DNA of 64,000 nt from Oryzomonas japonica (GCF_008802365.1 NZ_VZQZ01000011.1:62001-126000), one strand, 5' to 3'; positions 8,243-16,329 are shown, counted from the stretch's first letter. The notes: generated from the letters alone by a model not told the origin. A program made the numbers and translations.

Positions 8243-8274
8243 CGCCATATTTGGCAAAACTACTAAATATGATG
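8243..8274. promoter_or_regulatory. Upstream activator site, copy C
   Basis: CGCCATATTTGGC (8243-8255), AAAACT, ACTAAATATGATG (8262-8274). It is a diverged version of copy A with the same 13-6-13 layout, 96 bp upstream of promoter C. Confidence 0.7.
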
Positions 8275-8385
8275 GGTCCACCACTATAGATCATTGAAAT
8301 ATGTAGTTTATTTAAATGGTTATATTTAAGTATTTTCAAAAGTGATCTGGCCGCCGCGCACGTTAATACCCGCCAAACCATAATC

Positions 8386-8417
8386 CGCCATATATGGCGT
8401 TTATGTTAAACGTGGCG
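8386..8417. promoter_or_regulatory. Upstream activator site, copy D
   Basis: CGCCATATATGGC (8386-8398), GTTTAT, GTTAAACGTGGCG (8405-8417). The left half is itself a near-palindrome. The site has the 13-6-13 layout and ends 97 bp before promoter D on the plus strand. Copies C and D lie back-to-back and serve divergent promoters. Confidence 0.6.
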
Positions 8418-8514
8418 GATTTCGGTGACGGCTTTCCCTGTCCCTGTAAGAGTTTCATGCAAATTATGTTTGTGAGATCATCGTGTTGCGTTTGTAACCT
8501 CCGTAGGTTTCATC

Positions 8515-8529
8515 TGGCTCGTTCGTTGC
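8515..8529 (+). promoter_or_regulatory. Sigma-54 promoter (copy D) for the 50-residue protein gene
   Basis: TGGCTCG-TTCG-TTGC followed by T, a close match to the -24/-12 consensus. The start would be near 8541, giving a leader of about 44 nt. Confidence 0.75.
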
Positions 8530-8584
8530 TACATGATTTATTAGATGAAAAGATTAAATTTGACGTACAGGGAGAACAAACAAA

Positions 8585-8737
8585 ATGGACCACGCAAAAG
8601 ACCAGAACAAGGTGACTGCCTCCAGCAAAGAGAACATTGCAGCTAATGACCCCTGCAAAGGGACCGGCAAAGAAAAGGCTCCCTGCTCCACAGATCAGCA
8701 GAAGCAGCACGCCCCCATCACGGAACATCATAAATAA
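8585..8737 (+). CDS. 50-residue hydrophilic protein under sigma-54 control
   Basis: ATG at 8585 preceded by GGGAG; 50 codons to TAA at 8735-8737. The sequence is rich in Lys, Gln, Asp and Thr, with two cysteines (residues 24 and 34) in a DPCKGTGKEKAPCS stretch and no hydrophobic segment, so it should be soluble and probably disordered. No family recognised. It has its own sigma-54 promoter, upstream activator site and a following hairpin, so it looks like a complete single-gene unit. Confidence 0.65.
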   Translation: MDHAKDQNKVTASSKENIAANDPCKGTGKEKAPCSTDQQKQHAPITEHHK

Positions 8738-8760
8738 CAGGACCATGGGGATATGAAACG

Positions 8761-8795
8761 AGGCGGCCTCCACCAACAATGCTGGAGGCCTCCTT
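8761..8795 (+). terminator. Hairpin after the 50-residue gene
   Basis: GGCCTCCA (8765-8772) pairs with TGGAGGCC (8783-8790), extended by AGG/CCT outside. The T-run after it is short, so termination strength is uncertain. Confidence 0.5.
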
Positions 8796-8857
8796 ACGTA
8801 AATAGGGGTATAATTAATGGAAAGAGGTATCAGGAACAGGGAAATGAGGTGTGGCAG

Positions 8858-9031
8858 ATGAAAAAACGTATCTGGGCCAGAGTGGCAATCATGCTAATTA
8901 CCATCTCGACGCTGTCCGGGTGTATCTGGTGGCCGTATGATGACGGTGGCGGCCGTGGCCGTGGCGGCGGGGGAAGAGAAGGCGGTTATCATGAAGGACA
9001 TCGCGGCGGCGAAGAAGGCGGCCGCCGTTGA
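8858..9031 (+). CDS. Small Gly/Arg-rich lipoprotein
   Basis: A 57-residue protein. The start at 8858 follows a GAGG site. MKKRIWARVAIMLITISTLSGC is a clear lipoprotein signal with lipobox LSGC; the cysteine is residue 22. The mature part (IWWPYDD followed by glycine, arginine, glutamate and histidine repeats) is low complexity and likely membrane-anchored at the surface or in the periplasm. No function recognised. Confidence 0.7.
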   Translation: MKKRIWARVAIMLITISTLSGCIWWPYDDGGGRGRGGGGREGGYHEGHRGGEEGGRR

Positions 9032-9090
9032 TCGCGACACCAGGTAACATCGCTTCAGGATGGAAACGGCCAAATGAGCGGAGGCATACG

Positions 9091-9564
9091 ATGAAAAGAG
9101 CCTTGATACTCCCGTTGCTGTTCTTGTGCAACACGGCTGCGGCCGATGGGGGGACCTACACATGGGTCGACGGCCAGGAGGAGGATGTCACCAGCCGCGA
9201 TCCCAAGGTTCTGCAGGAATTGCGGGAAGAGGTTGAAAAGCCGCACCAGGATGAATGCACGCTGCCCCGGGTCGTCACGACAGCCGAAAGCGAGCAGGCA
9301 CCGGGACGTCAACAGGAAATCAAGGGGCACCTGGGGGGCGATCAAACGGACCCCACGCCGCCGAGCATGAAACAGCCGGCATCGCTGCCGCCGGACGAGC
9401 AACCGAAAGAAACGCCGGCCGGTATGAAGCAACCGAAGCCGCTGCCGCTGGGGGATCAGCCGAAAGGAACGCCAGCGGGGATGAAACAGCCGAAGCCGCT
9501 CCCCCTGGACGATCAACCGAAAACGATGCCGGCGGGCATGGAACAACCAGCGGCGGTAAAATAG
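9091..9564 (+). CDS. Exported Pro/Lys-rich repeat protein
   Basis: A 157-residue protein, GGAGG site before ATG 9091. The signal peptide is MKRALILPLLFLCNTAAADG. Residues 20-50 (GTYTWVDGQEEDVTSRDP) resemble the DUF4124-type segment of small periplasmic proteins. The C-terminal third holds three 19-residue repeats with consensus MKQPxPLPLxDQPKxTPAG. It may span the periplasm as an extended spacer or bind the wall; function unknown. It follows the Gly-rich lipoprotein by 59 bp and is closed by a terminator at 9577. Confidence 0.7.
   Translation: MKRALILPLLFLCNTAAADGGTYTWVDGQEEDVTSRDPKVLQELREEVEKPHQDECTLPRVVTTAESEQAPGRQQEIKGHLGGDQTDPTPPSMKQPASLPPDEQPKETPAGMKQPKPLPLGDQPKGTPAGMKQPKPLPLDDQPKTMPAGMEQPAAVK
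9367..9537. repeat. Three 57-bp tandem repeats in the Pro-rich protein gene
   Basis: Units at 9367-9423, 9424-9480 and 9481-9537, each encoding 19 residues (MKQPKPLPL, then a D/E-Q-P-K core, then TPAG). A partial fourth unit begins at 9538. Units two and three are nearly identical, which suggests recent duplication. Confidence 0.85.
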
Positions 9565-9576
9565 GATCAGAAGCGA

Positions 9577-9605
9577 AACGGGAGGGCCTAGTCCTCCTGT
9601 TTTTG
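9577..9605 (+). terminator. Rho-independent terminator after the repeat-protein gene
   Basis: A nine-pair stem AACGGGAGG/CCTCCTGTT with a 7-nt loop, followed by TTTTTG, 13 bp after the stop codon. Confidence 0.8.
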
Positions 9606-9661
9606 TGGTCGGTGAGGGCGGGCCGGGAACATGGCCGTCCGGAGCCGGCTTCCCACCCATG

Positions 9662-9802
9662 TCATTCTTCCGGGCGCTGTTTGAGATCTACTCTGAATTC
9701 GATGTTGAACTCATCCCGCTTCAGCGCCATATCCACCGTTGCCTTCAAGAAACCCAACTTGTCCCTGCCACTCGCAATCAGACTCAAAGAACCGTTCTTG
9801 TT
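9662..9802 (-). pseudogene. Possible C-terminal remnant of a decayed gene
   Basis: A minus-strand frame with no start encodes LIASGRDKLGFLKATVDMAL and then KRDEFNIEFRVDLKQRPEE before TGA at 9662-9664. The composition is protein-like, but a stop lies just upstream and no ribosome site is present. It fills most of the 290-bp gap between the repeat-protein terminator and poxB. Parent gene not recognised. Confidence 0.3.
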
Positions 9803-9854
9803 TCATATGACGGACTACGCTGACGGCTAACAGGTACAGACCAGAGGCCGTATT

Positions 9855-11582
9855 CTAACGAAATAGATTGATCTTCGCCAAATCGACGATTTCGTCGCCG
9901 TGCCCGCTGAGGACCGCTTTGAGCATGAAGAGACCGAAACCGGTCATCTGCTCAAGACTGACCGTGGGAGGCATGGAGAGTTCCTGCCGGTGGACGAGGA
10001 CTTCGACCAGAGCGGGCCCGTCATGTTCGAGAGCCCGGGTAATCATCGTTCGAACCTGATCCGGTGTTTTTGCAGTCAACCCCAGAATTCCCGAGGCCTC
10101 GGCGATCTTTGCAAAATCGGGATTATGCAGGTCCGTGGCAAACTCCAGGATGCCCGCCGCTTTCATTTCCAGTTCGACGAAGGCTAGAGCGTCATTTTTG
10201 AAAACAATCACCTTGACCGGCAACTGTGCTTGACGGAGCGACAGCAAATCGCCCATGAGCATGGCGAGACCACCGTCTCCGGAAAAGGAGATGACCTGGC
10301 GACCGGGATGACTGGCCTGCGCACCGATCGCCTGCGGGAGGGCATTCGCCATGGACCCGTGTATAAACGAACCGAGTAGCCGCCGGGTGCCGTTCATCGA
10401 CAGGTAGCGTGCCGCCCAGATCGTCGGGGTGCCCACATCGCACGTGAAGATGGCATCCTGGTCGGCAAGTTCGTCAAGCACTTTGGCGACATACTGCGGG
10501 TGGATATGCTTTTCTCCCGGTTTCTCCGCCGTGAGCTCGTCAAGGCCCTTCTGCGCCTTCCGGTACTGTTCGACCGACGCCTTCAAATGCCCATCGTCGA
10601 TCGTATCCGACAGTTTCGGCAAGAGGGCGAGCAAGGTCGTTTTCGCGTCCCCCACAAAGCCGTAATCGACCTTCGTGCGCCGGCCGAGCTGCTCTCCGCG
10701 CCTGTCGATCTGTACGATCGTCGCATCCCTGGGGTAAAACTGCTGGTAGGGAAAGTCCGTTCCGATCATAAGCAAGAGTTCGCACGTCATCATTGCCTGA
10801 TAGCCGGAGGAGGTTCCGAGCAGGCCGGTCATGCCCACGTCAAAGGGATTATCGTGCTCGACGAACTCCTTTCCTCGCATCGTATGCACAACCGGAGCTT
10901 TCAGCCTGCCCGCGAGTTCGATCAATTCCTCGTGAGCCTCGGCGCAGCCGGCTCCGGCAAGTATGGTTATCTTCTTCGACGTCGTGAGAACCTTCGCCAA
11001 CTCTGTCAACTCGCTATCTGATGGACTCATACCCGGTTTCGGTTCAGGAAAATGCAGGCGCGGTTGTCGTTCAACGGCATCGCGCAAGCCGATATCTCCC
11101 GGCAGGGCAATCACCGCAACGCCGCGTCGCGAGATCGCGGTTTGCATGGCAATTTCCAGGATGCGGGGCATCTGCTCGGGATGGGAAACCTGTTCGCAGT
11201 AATGACTGCACTGGGCAAAGAGATGTTCCGGATGGGTTTCCTGAAAATAGCCGCTCCCGATCTCATTGCTCGGAATCTGGGCCGCAATGGCCAGTACCGG
11301 AACACGGCTGCGATGGCAGTCGTAAAGCCCGTTTATCAGATGCAAGTTCCCCGGTCCGCAACTACCCGCGCACACCGTCAAATACCCGGTGAGATGCGCC
11401 TCCGCTCCCGCCGCGAATGCTGCGGTTTCTTCGTGTCGCACCGGAATCCATTGAATGTCGTTTCGCGCACGGATCGTTTCGGTAATCCCGTTGAGAGAGT
11501 CTCCGGCTAATCCGTAAATCCTCTTCACCCCTGCCGCAACCAGGGTGTCAACGAACAAATTGGCCACTGTTTTCTTCGACAT
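9855..11582 (-). CDS. poxB: Thiamine-diphosphate pyruvate:quinone oxidoreductase (pyruvate oxidase)
   Basis: A 575-residue ThDP enzyme close in length to E. coli PoxB (572). It has the N-terminal pyrimidine-binding domain (KRIYGLAGDSLNGI, RHEETAAFAAGAEA with the catalytic Glu), a central FAD-type domain, and the pyrophosphate motif GDGGLAMLMGDLLSLRQAQL with the expected Asn (FKND). PoxB-type enzymes convert pyruvate to acetate and CO2 and pass electrons to membrane quinone. The adjacent cydAB genes, in the same direction 104 bp upstream, would reoxidise that quinone with oxygen. A GGGGGCAGC site precedes the ATG. Confidence 0.88.
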   Translation of the reverse strand: MSKKTVANLFVDTLVAAGVKRIYGLAGDSLNGITETIRARNDIQWIPVRHEETAAFAAGAEAHLTGYLTVCAGSCGPGNLHLINGLYDCHRSRVPVLAIAAQIPSNEIGSGYFQETHPEHLFAQCSHYCEQVSHPEQMPRILEIAMQTAISRRGVAVIALPGDIGLRDAVERQPRLHFPEPKPGMSPSDSELTELAKVLTTSKKITILAGAGCAEAHEELIELAGRLKAPVVHTMRGKEFVEHDNPFDVGMTGLLGTSSGYQAMMTCELLLMIGTDFPYQQFYPRDATIVQIDRRGEQLGRRTKVDYGFVGDAKTTLLALLPKLSDTIDDGHLKASVEQYRKAQKGLDELTAEKPGEKHIHPQYVAKVLDELADQDAIFTCDVGTPTIWAARYLSMNGTRRLLGSFIHGSMANALPQAIGAQASHPGRQVISFSGDGGLAMLMGDLLSLRQAQLPVKVIVFKNDALAFVELEMKAAGILEFATDLHNPDFAKIAEASGILGLTAKTPDQVRTMITRALEHDGPALVEVLVHRQELSMPPTVSLEQMTGFGLFMLKAVLSGHGDEIVDLAKINLFR

Positions 11583-11686
11583 ATTGCTGCCCCCGCCTAT
11601 TCTCTTTCATTTTTATTACGTGCCGTGGCAAGCCTGTCACCACGTCCGACAGTGCCAACTCTCCGTTACCGGTTTTGGTCATACCA

Positions 11687-12694
11687 TCACTGGGGGAGTT
11701 CTGGATTCGGTTCGCCGCGAAACGTCCAGTACAGGAGCAGAAGTGACGGCGCGAGGATGACAATGCCGATAACAAGCACCAGGAAAAAGGCCCGGAGCGT
11801 GGCGGAAGGCGCCGCTGCTGCGACGATGGAAAGCTGCCCCATAAGGAGGTCCGGATACATGGCCGCCGCGAAACCGGAAATCGTCAGGGTTACGGTCCCC
11901 ACGGCCGCTATCTGCGCCCACGGAAACCGGCACCTCCAGAGCAGAATCTGGGTCGTGATCCCCCCGATCACGGATAGGGCGACAAAGGTGATTCCCCGTG
12001 GAGCCAGCAGACGGCTGGCAAAGAGGGGGGCATGGGCCATGGCGACCGGAATTTCCGCAGCGGTCAGGATGCCGAGCACCAGCCCGGCGATTATTCCCTG
12101 CCGTCTGAAATCTTTCCGCAACGCTCCCTCGGTGCGCACCGTCATGTAGATCGGGGCCAGGTAGGCGCAGATTGCTACTGCCGCCAGTCCCCCCACCAGA
12201 GTGAACGGGTCGATCCAGAACCAGGGCTCGGCCTGTACCCGGCCGTCTGCGATGACTATTTTCCCGGTGGCGGTGGCGGTCACCGCCATCCCCAGGGCAA
12301 AGGGGGCCAGAATGCTCGACACTGCGAAGGTGCTGACCATGAAGGGGATGTGCTCCCCCGTCTGCCTGCCGAAGTGGCGGAAGGCAAAGGCCGCCCCGCG
12401 GAAGTTGATGCCGATCAGGGCGATCACGAGAGGGAACAGCAAGACGGTGAACATAGCGGCAAATCCCTTCGGGAAACCGGTGAAGAGAGCCACCACCACG
12501 AAGATAAGCCAGACGTGATTCGTCTCCCAGACCGGTCCGATGGCATGGAAAAGGCTATTCCGCTGCTCCCGCGCCCGGGGGCCGGAGGCGAAGGCCGTCC
12601 AGACGCCGCCGCCGAAATCCGCGCCGCCGAAGACTGCGTACATGACAAGCCCCAGATAGACGGCCCCGGCCGCCAGGTTCTCAAGAGTCCACAT
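11687..12694 (-). CDS. cydB: Cytochrome bd-type quinol oxidase subunit II
   Basis: A 335-residue membrane protein with eight to nine hydrophobic segments. It opens MWTLENLAAGAVYLGLVMYAVFGGADFGGG, the characteristic CydB N-terminus with its GGxDFGGG turn. The ATG at 12692-12694 is preferred because a GGGGGAC site precedes it; the gene then overlaps the end of cydA by 14 nt. Works with CydA in the inner membrane to reduce oxygen to water using quinol. Probably in one unit with cydA and perhaps poxB. Confidence 0.9.
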   Translation of the reverse strand: MWTLENLAAGAVYLGLVMYAVFGGADFGGGVWTAFASGPRAREQRNSLFHAIGPVWETNHVWLIFVVVALFTGFPKGFAAMFTVLLFPLVIALIGINFRGAAFAFRHFGRQTGEHIPFMVSTFAVSSILAPFALGMAVTATATGKIVIADGRVQAEPWFWIDPFTLVGGLAAVAICAYLAPIYMTVRTEGALRKDFRRQGIIAGLVLGILTAAEIPVAMAHAPLFASRLLAPRGITFVALSVIGGITTQILLWRCRFPWAQIAAVGTVTLTISGFAAAMYPDLLMGQLSIVAAAAPSATLRAFFLVLVIGIVILAPSLLLLYWTFRGEPNPELPQ

Positions 12695-14012
12695 GCCGTC
12701 CCCCTTGTGTCGTTCCCCCACCCGCTCCAATCGGTGCCGGCCGCAGCAGCAGCTTCAGCAACCCGGCAGTCAACGCCAGGTAGATGATGAGAAACGTGAG
12801 GAGTACAAGACCGATGCCGGTCTGCTGCGTCACCCCATCCGCCACGCGCATTTGCCCTCGGGCGATCCAGGGCTGGCGGCCGAATTCGGTGACGAGCCAG
12901 CCGCTTTCCAGGGCGATCATCCCGAACGGGGAGGCACAGAGGAGCGCTCGGAGCGGCCATTTACCCAGCGGCACTTCCCTTCGGCGCCAGCGCAGCCACC
13001 AGAACCAAACGGCCGGCGCCAGCATGATGAAAGAAGAGCCTACCATCAGGTCGAAGAAGGGGTGGACGAACCGCGGGTCCGGGGCGGTTCCGGGGGGAAA
13101 GGCGTCGAGCCCCTCGACAAGGGCATCGGGATCGCGATGGGCGAGGACGCTCAGGAGTTTGGGGATCTTTATGCCGTACCGGACCTCGCCGGAAGCGGGG
13201 TCCGGCCAACCGCCAATGAAGAGCGGCGCCCCCCTGGTCGTGGGGAAAAGGGCTTCCATCGCCGCCAGCTTGGGCTTTTGCTGCACGGCAACGGCCATGG
13301 CCGCCCAATCCCCGGAAATCAGCATGAGAGGGAGGGATACGGTGGCAACGGCCAGGCTCAACGTCAGGGCGCGTTTGCTGTAGTCGCTTTCGTGACCGCG
13401 CAACAAGGTCCACGCATAGATGCCGGCCATTGCAAAGCCGGTGGCGACATAGGCGGCCAAGGTGCCGTGCACCGCCTCATGCGCCCATGCCGGGTTGGCA
13501 AGGGCCAGGAAAGGCTGCACGTCGCCAAGGACGCCGTTTTCGATGCGGAAACCCGCGGGGGTGTTCATCCAGGCGTTGGCGCTGATGACGAATACCGCCG
13601 AAGCGGCGGCGGCAACGGTAATGGGGATGGTGCAGAAAAAGAGCATCCGGCGGGAGAGCCGTTTCTCGCCGTAGATGTACAGGGCGAGGAAGATCGCTTC
13701 CGTAAAGAACGCAAACCCTTCCATAGAGAAGGGCAGTCCGATGAGGGGGCCGCTGAACGCCATGAAACGGGGCCACAGCAGTCCCAGTTCAAAGGAGAGG
13801 ACGGTACCGGAGATTGCGCCGATGGCGAACAGCAGGCCTGCCGGGCGGACCCAGCGACGGGCAAGCCGGTGGTAGAGGTCGTCTCCGGTGCGAAGGGACA
13901 GGCCTTCGGCAATCATCAGCATGAGCGGCAGTCCGACCCCGATGGTCGCATAGATGATGTGGAAGCCAAGCGAAATGCCCATCAGGGCCCGTGCCGCGAG
14001 AACGTTATCCAT
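12681..14012 (-). CDS. cydA: Cytochrome bd-type quinol oxidase subunit I (short Q-loop, CioA-like)
   Basis: A 443-residue haem-bearing subunit. The start at 14010-14012 has GGAGGAAGG upstream and gives MDNVLAARALMGISLGFHII, with His near residue 17 as the expected haem ligand. GRQPW (in LVTEFGRQPWIARGQMR) is the conserved quinol-site region. It is clearly shorter than the E. coli CydA (about 520), as in oxidases with a short Q-loop, often cyanide-insensitive. In a mostly anaerobic lineage this would serve oxygen removal. Confidence 0.92.
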   Translation of the reverse strand: MDNVLAARALMGISLGFHIIYATIGVGLPLMLMIAEGLSLRTGDDLYHRLARRWVRPAGLLFAIGAISGTVLSFELGLLWPRFMAFSGPLIGLPFSMEGFAFFTEAIFLALYIYGEKRLSRRMLFFCTIPITVAAAASAVFVISANAWMNTPAGFRIENGVLGDVQPFLALANPAWAHEAVHGTLAAYVATGFAMAGIYAWTLLRGHESDYSKRALTLSLAVATVSLPLMLISGDWAAMAVAVQQKPKLAAMEALFPTTRGAPLFIGGWPDPASGEVRYGIKIPKLLSVLAHRDPDALVEGLDAFPPGTAPDPRFVHPFFDLMVGSSFIMLAPAVWFWWLRWRRREVPLGKWPLRALLCASPFGMIALESGWLVTEFGRQPWIARGQMRVADGVTQQTGIGLVLLTFLIIYLALTAGLLKLLLRPAPIGAGGGTTQGGRHVDS

Positions 14013-14106
14013 ACCCCTTCCTCCACCACCCCGCACTTGACAAATAATCAAGACTCCATATTTTTTCTAAAAAATGCAGATTTTGCTCGTAGCCCTTCAA
14101 AACTGT

Positions 14107-14688
14107 CTATTTAAACCGTTTCTCAACCGATTCCCAGTTGATGTTATTGAAAAACGCCTCGATATAATCGGCCCGTTTCAAGCCAAAATCAAGCATGAAA
14201 GCATGTTCAAAAACATCCATGACCAGTATCGGCATGCAGCCCGTCGGATGCCCCGCATCATGCTCGTTGATCCAGAGGTTTAAGAGCCTGCCGCTGACAG
14301 TATCCTGGTACAGGACCGCCCAGCCAATCCCGCGCATGGCTCCCACAGCCCTGAAATCCTTTTGCCATGCCTCGATACTGCCAAAATCATCGATCTTCTT
14401 GCGTGCAAGTCGACTGTTTTTGATGTCGACTACCCCATTGCCGCCCAGTGCATCAAAGTAATATTCGTGGAGCCGCATGCCGTTAAATTCCCAACCGAAT
14501 CGGCGTTTCACCTCTGCAAACTCGGGGGTGGTGGTCTTGTCCTCTTTCAGCATCTGTTCCAGGATTTCCAGTACCTTGTTGGTATTGGTCACATACCCCT
14601 GATAGAGGGTGAAGTGGTTTTTCAGCAGTGCCTCGCTGAAACCCGGCATTCCGATAAGTTTTGAATAGTCTTTTGCCGTGTAGGCCAT
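14107..14688 (-). CDS. sodB: Fe/Mn superoxide dismutase
   Basis: A 193-residue dismutase converting superoxide to oxygen and peroxide. The four metal ligands are visible: His25 (KNHFTLYQGYV), His74 (LHEYYFDA), Asp158 and His162 (MDVFEHAFMLDF). The usual Trp after the ligand Asp is Phe here (DVFEH for DVWEH). No signal peptide, so cytoplasmic. AAAGG lies upstream of the ATG. Adjacent to cydAB and poxB, consistent with an oxygen-defence neighbourhood. Metal choice cannot be settled from sequence alone. Confidence 0.92.
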   Translation of the reverse strand: MAYTAKDYSKLIGMPGFSEALLKNHFTLYQGYVTNTNKVLEILEQMLKEDKTTTPEFAEVKRRFGWEFNGMRLHEYYFDALGGNGVVDIKNSRLARKKIDDFGSIEAWQKDFRAVGAMRGIGWAVLYQDTVSGRLLNLWINEHDAGHPTGCMPILVMDVFEHAFMLDFGLKRADYIEAFFNNINWESVEKRFK

Positions 14689-14770
14689 GATGTTTTCGCC
14701 TTTCTTGGGGTAAAGCTGAGAAAATGAAAAAACGGCCGACTTGTATTTTGGTAACTCCTTTTGTTGCAGT

Positions 14771-15109
14771 TCAAGCCCGGGTATTCTGCTCTGGCATGTC
14801 GGCAGCCCCCTCTGGAGTTCCGTCCCGAAACAGAACGGATTTTAAATATTCATGCAAATTTTCGGGGCAATTGACCAGCACCGGTTCCGTTCCCCGTAAT
14901 CTCAAACAGTGCAGCCAAACCGAGAGGATTTGCTGACCGGTTGCATCAATAGCGTTTACCTGCCGGCAATCCACTTGAAGCCTTTTCACGCTGCGAACTT
15001 CCAATTGCTGTAGGGCAACGGCCAAAGAATCAAGAGTGCCTTGCGTCACTTCGAAAATTATCCAGTCGCCTTCCAGATGAGCCTCGGCGCCCGATATATT
15101 GATTTTCAT
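14771..15109 (-). CDS. STAS-domain protein (anti-anti-sigma-like)
   Basis: A 112-residue protein with a single STAS-like fold: MKINISGAEAHLEGDWIIFEVTQGT, then RLQVDCRQVNAIDATGQQILSVW and a C-terminal LVNCPENLHEYLKSV. The usual phosphorylated Ser/Thr position falls in the AIDATGQQ loop (Thr or neighbouring residue), so a regulated partner switch is plausible. The start is set at 15107-15109 with an AAGGGA site. No anti-sigma kinase gene is adjacent, so its partner is elsewhere. Confidence 0.7.
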   Translation of the reverse strand: MKINISGAEAHLEGDWIIFEVTQGTLDSLAVALQQLEVRSVKRLQVDCRQVNAIDATGQQILSVWLHCLRLRGTEPVLVNCPENLHEYLKSVLFRDGTPEGAADMPEQNTRA

Positions 15110-15178
15110 ACACGATCCCTTCTCGTCTCGTCTCGTGGTGCACGATAATAGATCGGACAATACGGCAATACGAGGCAT

Positions 15179-15219
15179 GCAACTATGCTGTCCCGGCAGG
15201 GGGCGGACAGCATAGTTGC
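15179..15219. terminator. Perfect 15-bp inverted repeat between the CHRD and STAS genes
   Basis: GCAACTATGCTGTCC (15179-15193) and GGACAGCATAGTTGC (15205-15219) with an 11-nt loop. There is no T-run on either strand, so it may be a terminator, an RNA-stabilising hairpin after the CHRD gene, or a protein-binding site. Confidence 0.6.
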
Positions 15220-15289
15220 CGTCATGTCGAGGCATGTAGCATTGCAGGAAATCGCCTTGAACATCCCGGGGCCTGATGATGTTAAGGTT

Positions 15290-15760
15290 TTACTTGATTT
15301 GTCCCCGGATCTCACCATTAGGGTGAGCGTCGGTATGGACATTGACGTAGATCTTTCCCGACTTGATAAGCTGCACCAAGTCATCGAGCGATTTGCCCAT
15401 GAGGTCGCCGGTCAGGTTTTCAGCCGTAATGGTTCCCTCTGACAGGTTGCCGCTGAACTTCCCTTCCTTTTTCGGCCCGGTGAAAAGGTTTGCCACCGGC
15501 GGGCCGCTCTCACCTTTTATGCCAAGATGGATGTGTGCAGCATTGGGATTTTCAATGTTTTTCACCTTCAGCTTGTAGCTCAGTTCCTTGTCGGCGCTGT
15601 TCAGCTTGAACGTGATCTCGCCCTTTGCCTTTGTCTTGATGCTCGGCACCTCGTCTTTCCCCGTGAGTTTGGCGTGGAAACTCTTGTCTGCGGCGAATCC
15701 GACCGAGACGGTCAAGATAGTGGCCAGAACCATGAACAACAACAATTTTGCCTTGATCAT
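15290..15760 (-). CDS. CHRD-domain exported protein
   Basis: A 156-residue protein with signal peptide MIKAKLLLFMVLATILTVSVGFAA and a CHRD domain. Signature pieces are FHAKLTGKDEVP at the start, NAAHIHLGIKGESGPP in the middle and IYVNVHTDAHPNGEIRGQI at the end. CHRD domains are beta-sandwich modules of unclear role found in secreted bacterial proteins. An AAGGAG site precedes the ATG. The fold assignment is firm; the function is unknown. Confidence 0.85.
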   Translation of the reverse strand: MIKAKLLLFMVLATILTVSVGFAADKSFHAKLTGKDEVPSIKTKAKGEITFKLNSADKELSYKLKVKNIENPNAAHIHLGIKGESGPPVANLFTGPKKEGKFSGNLSEGTITAENLTGDLMGKSLDDLVQLIKSGKIYVNVHTDAHPNGEIRGQIK

Positions 15761-15787
15761 TTCTTCTTCTCCTTTTCATTCGTTAAT

Positions 15788-15807
15788 TGGTTGGCTCATG
15801 CCAACCA
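15788..15807. terminator. Short hairpin after the small membrane protein gene
   Basis: TGGTTGGC (15788-15795) pairs with GCCAACCA (15800-15807) around a 4-nt loop, 60 bp after the stop at 15868. No clear T-run follows on the minus strand, so it may only protect the RNA end. Confidence 0.4.
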
Positions 15808-15867
15808 GAACCATTTTCACCCTGCCCCAGATGCCTGCCCCCGATTGGGCGGGAATCTTCAGACACG

Positions 15868-16059
15868 TCATTTTCCGATGCGAATCGCCGCGAGGTTTCC
15901 TATGAGTCCGAAGACACTCAAGAGCCATATAATCACGCAAATGACGACGATGGCATTCAAAATTTTCTTTATGGTAGCCTGCATCGGAATGTAGCTGTTG
16001 ATCACCCACAGGATCACCCCAACGACAACCAAAACAATTACTACTTGGATCAGTGGCAT
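15868..16059 (-). CDS. Two-helix small membrane protein (Thivi_2564-like)
   Basis: A 63-residue protein made almost entirely of two hydrophobic helices, MPLIQVVIVLVVVGVILWVI and a second one IVVICVIIWLLSVFGLIGNL, joined by NSYIPMQATIKKIL. The ATG at 16057-16059 is chosen for its GGAGG site over an upstream in-frame ATG. It matches my memory of the Thivi_2564 membrane protein family. A sigma-54 promoter (16140-16154) and upstream site (16253-16284) point at it, as for the BON gene. Confidence 0.8.
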   Translation of the reverse strand: MPLIQVVIVLVVVGVILWVINSYIPMQATIKKILNAIVVICVIIWLLSVFGLIGNLAAIRIGK

Positions 16060-16139
16060 AAGTTGCCTCCTTTTGAGCGTATGCATGTGCCCACAGACGA
16101 ATCGGGCAAATTGCTCATAATCGACTCAGAAGGAACATC

Positions 16140-16154
16140 GCAACTAACGTGCCG
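16140..16154 (-). promoter_or_regulatory. Sigma-54 promoter (copy B) for the small membrane protein gene
   Basis: Minus-strand CGGCACG-TTAG-TTGC, the best match of the set to TGGCACG-N4-TTGC. The start would be near 16128, giving a leader of about 70 nt. Confidence 0.8.
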
Positions 16155-16252
16155 GAGAAAACATTTGGATACGGGACATGCAAGTACTTGATTTCGAATG
16201 GTAGAGGGTGGAGAGATGGCTGATGGATGGGAGGATGAACGCCGGAGCCATC

Positions 16253-16284
16253 CATCATATTTAGCATAACTGCCATATATGATG
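16253..16284. promoter_or_regulatory. Upstream activator site, copy B
   Basis: CATCATATTTAGC (16253-16265), ATAACT, GCCATATATGATG (16272-16284), 98 bp from promoter B. Both A and B continue with GATGGACCAC on the right. It lies 45 bp beyond the end of the sigma-54 activator gene. Confidence 0.78.
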
Positions 16285-16329
16285 GACCACGTTAGCGGCT
16301 GACCGGGGCAGGTAGTACGCAGTCTTACG

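Noticed and set aside
12693-14114. 473-codon plus-strand frame opposite cydA
   Set aside because: Shadow of cydA; hydrophilic low-complexity translation without motifs.
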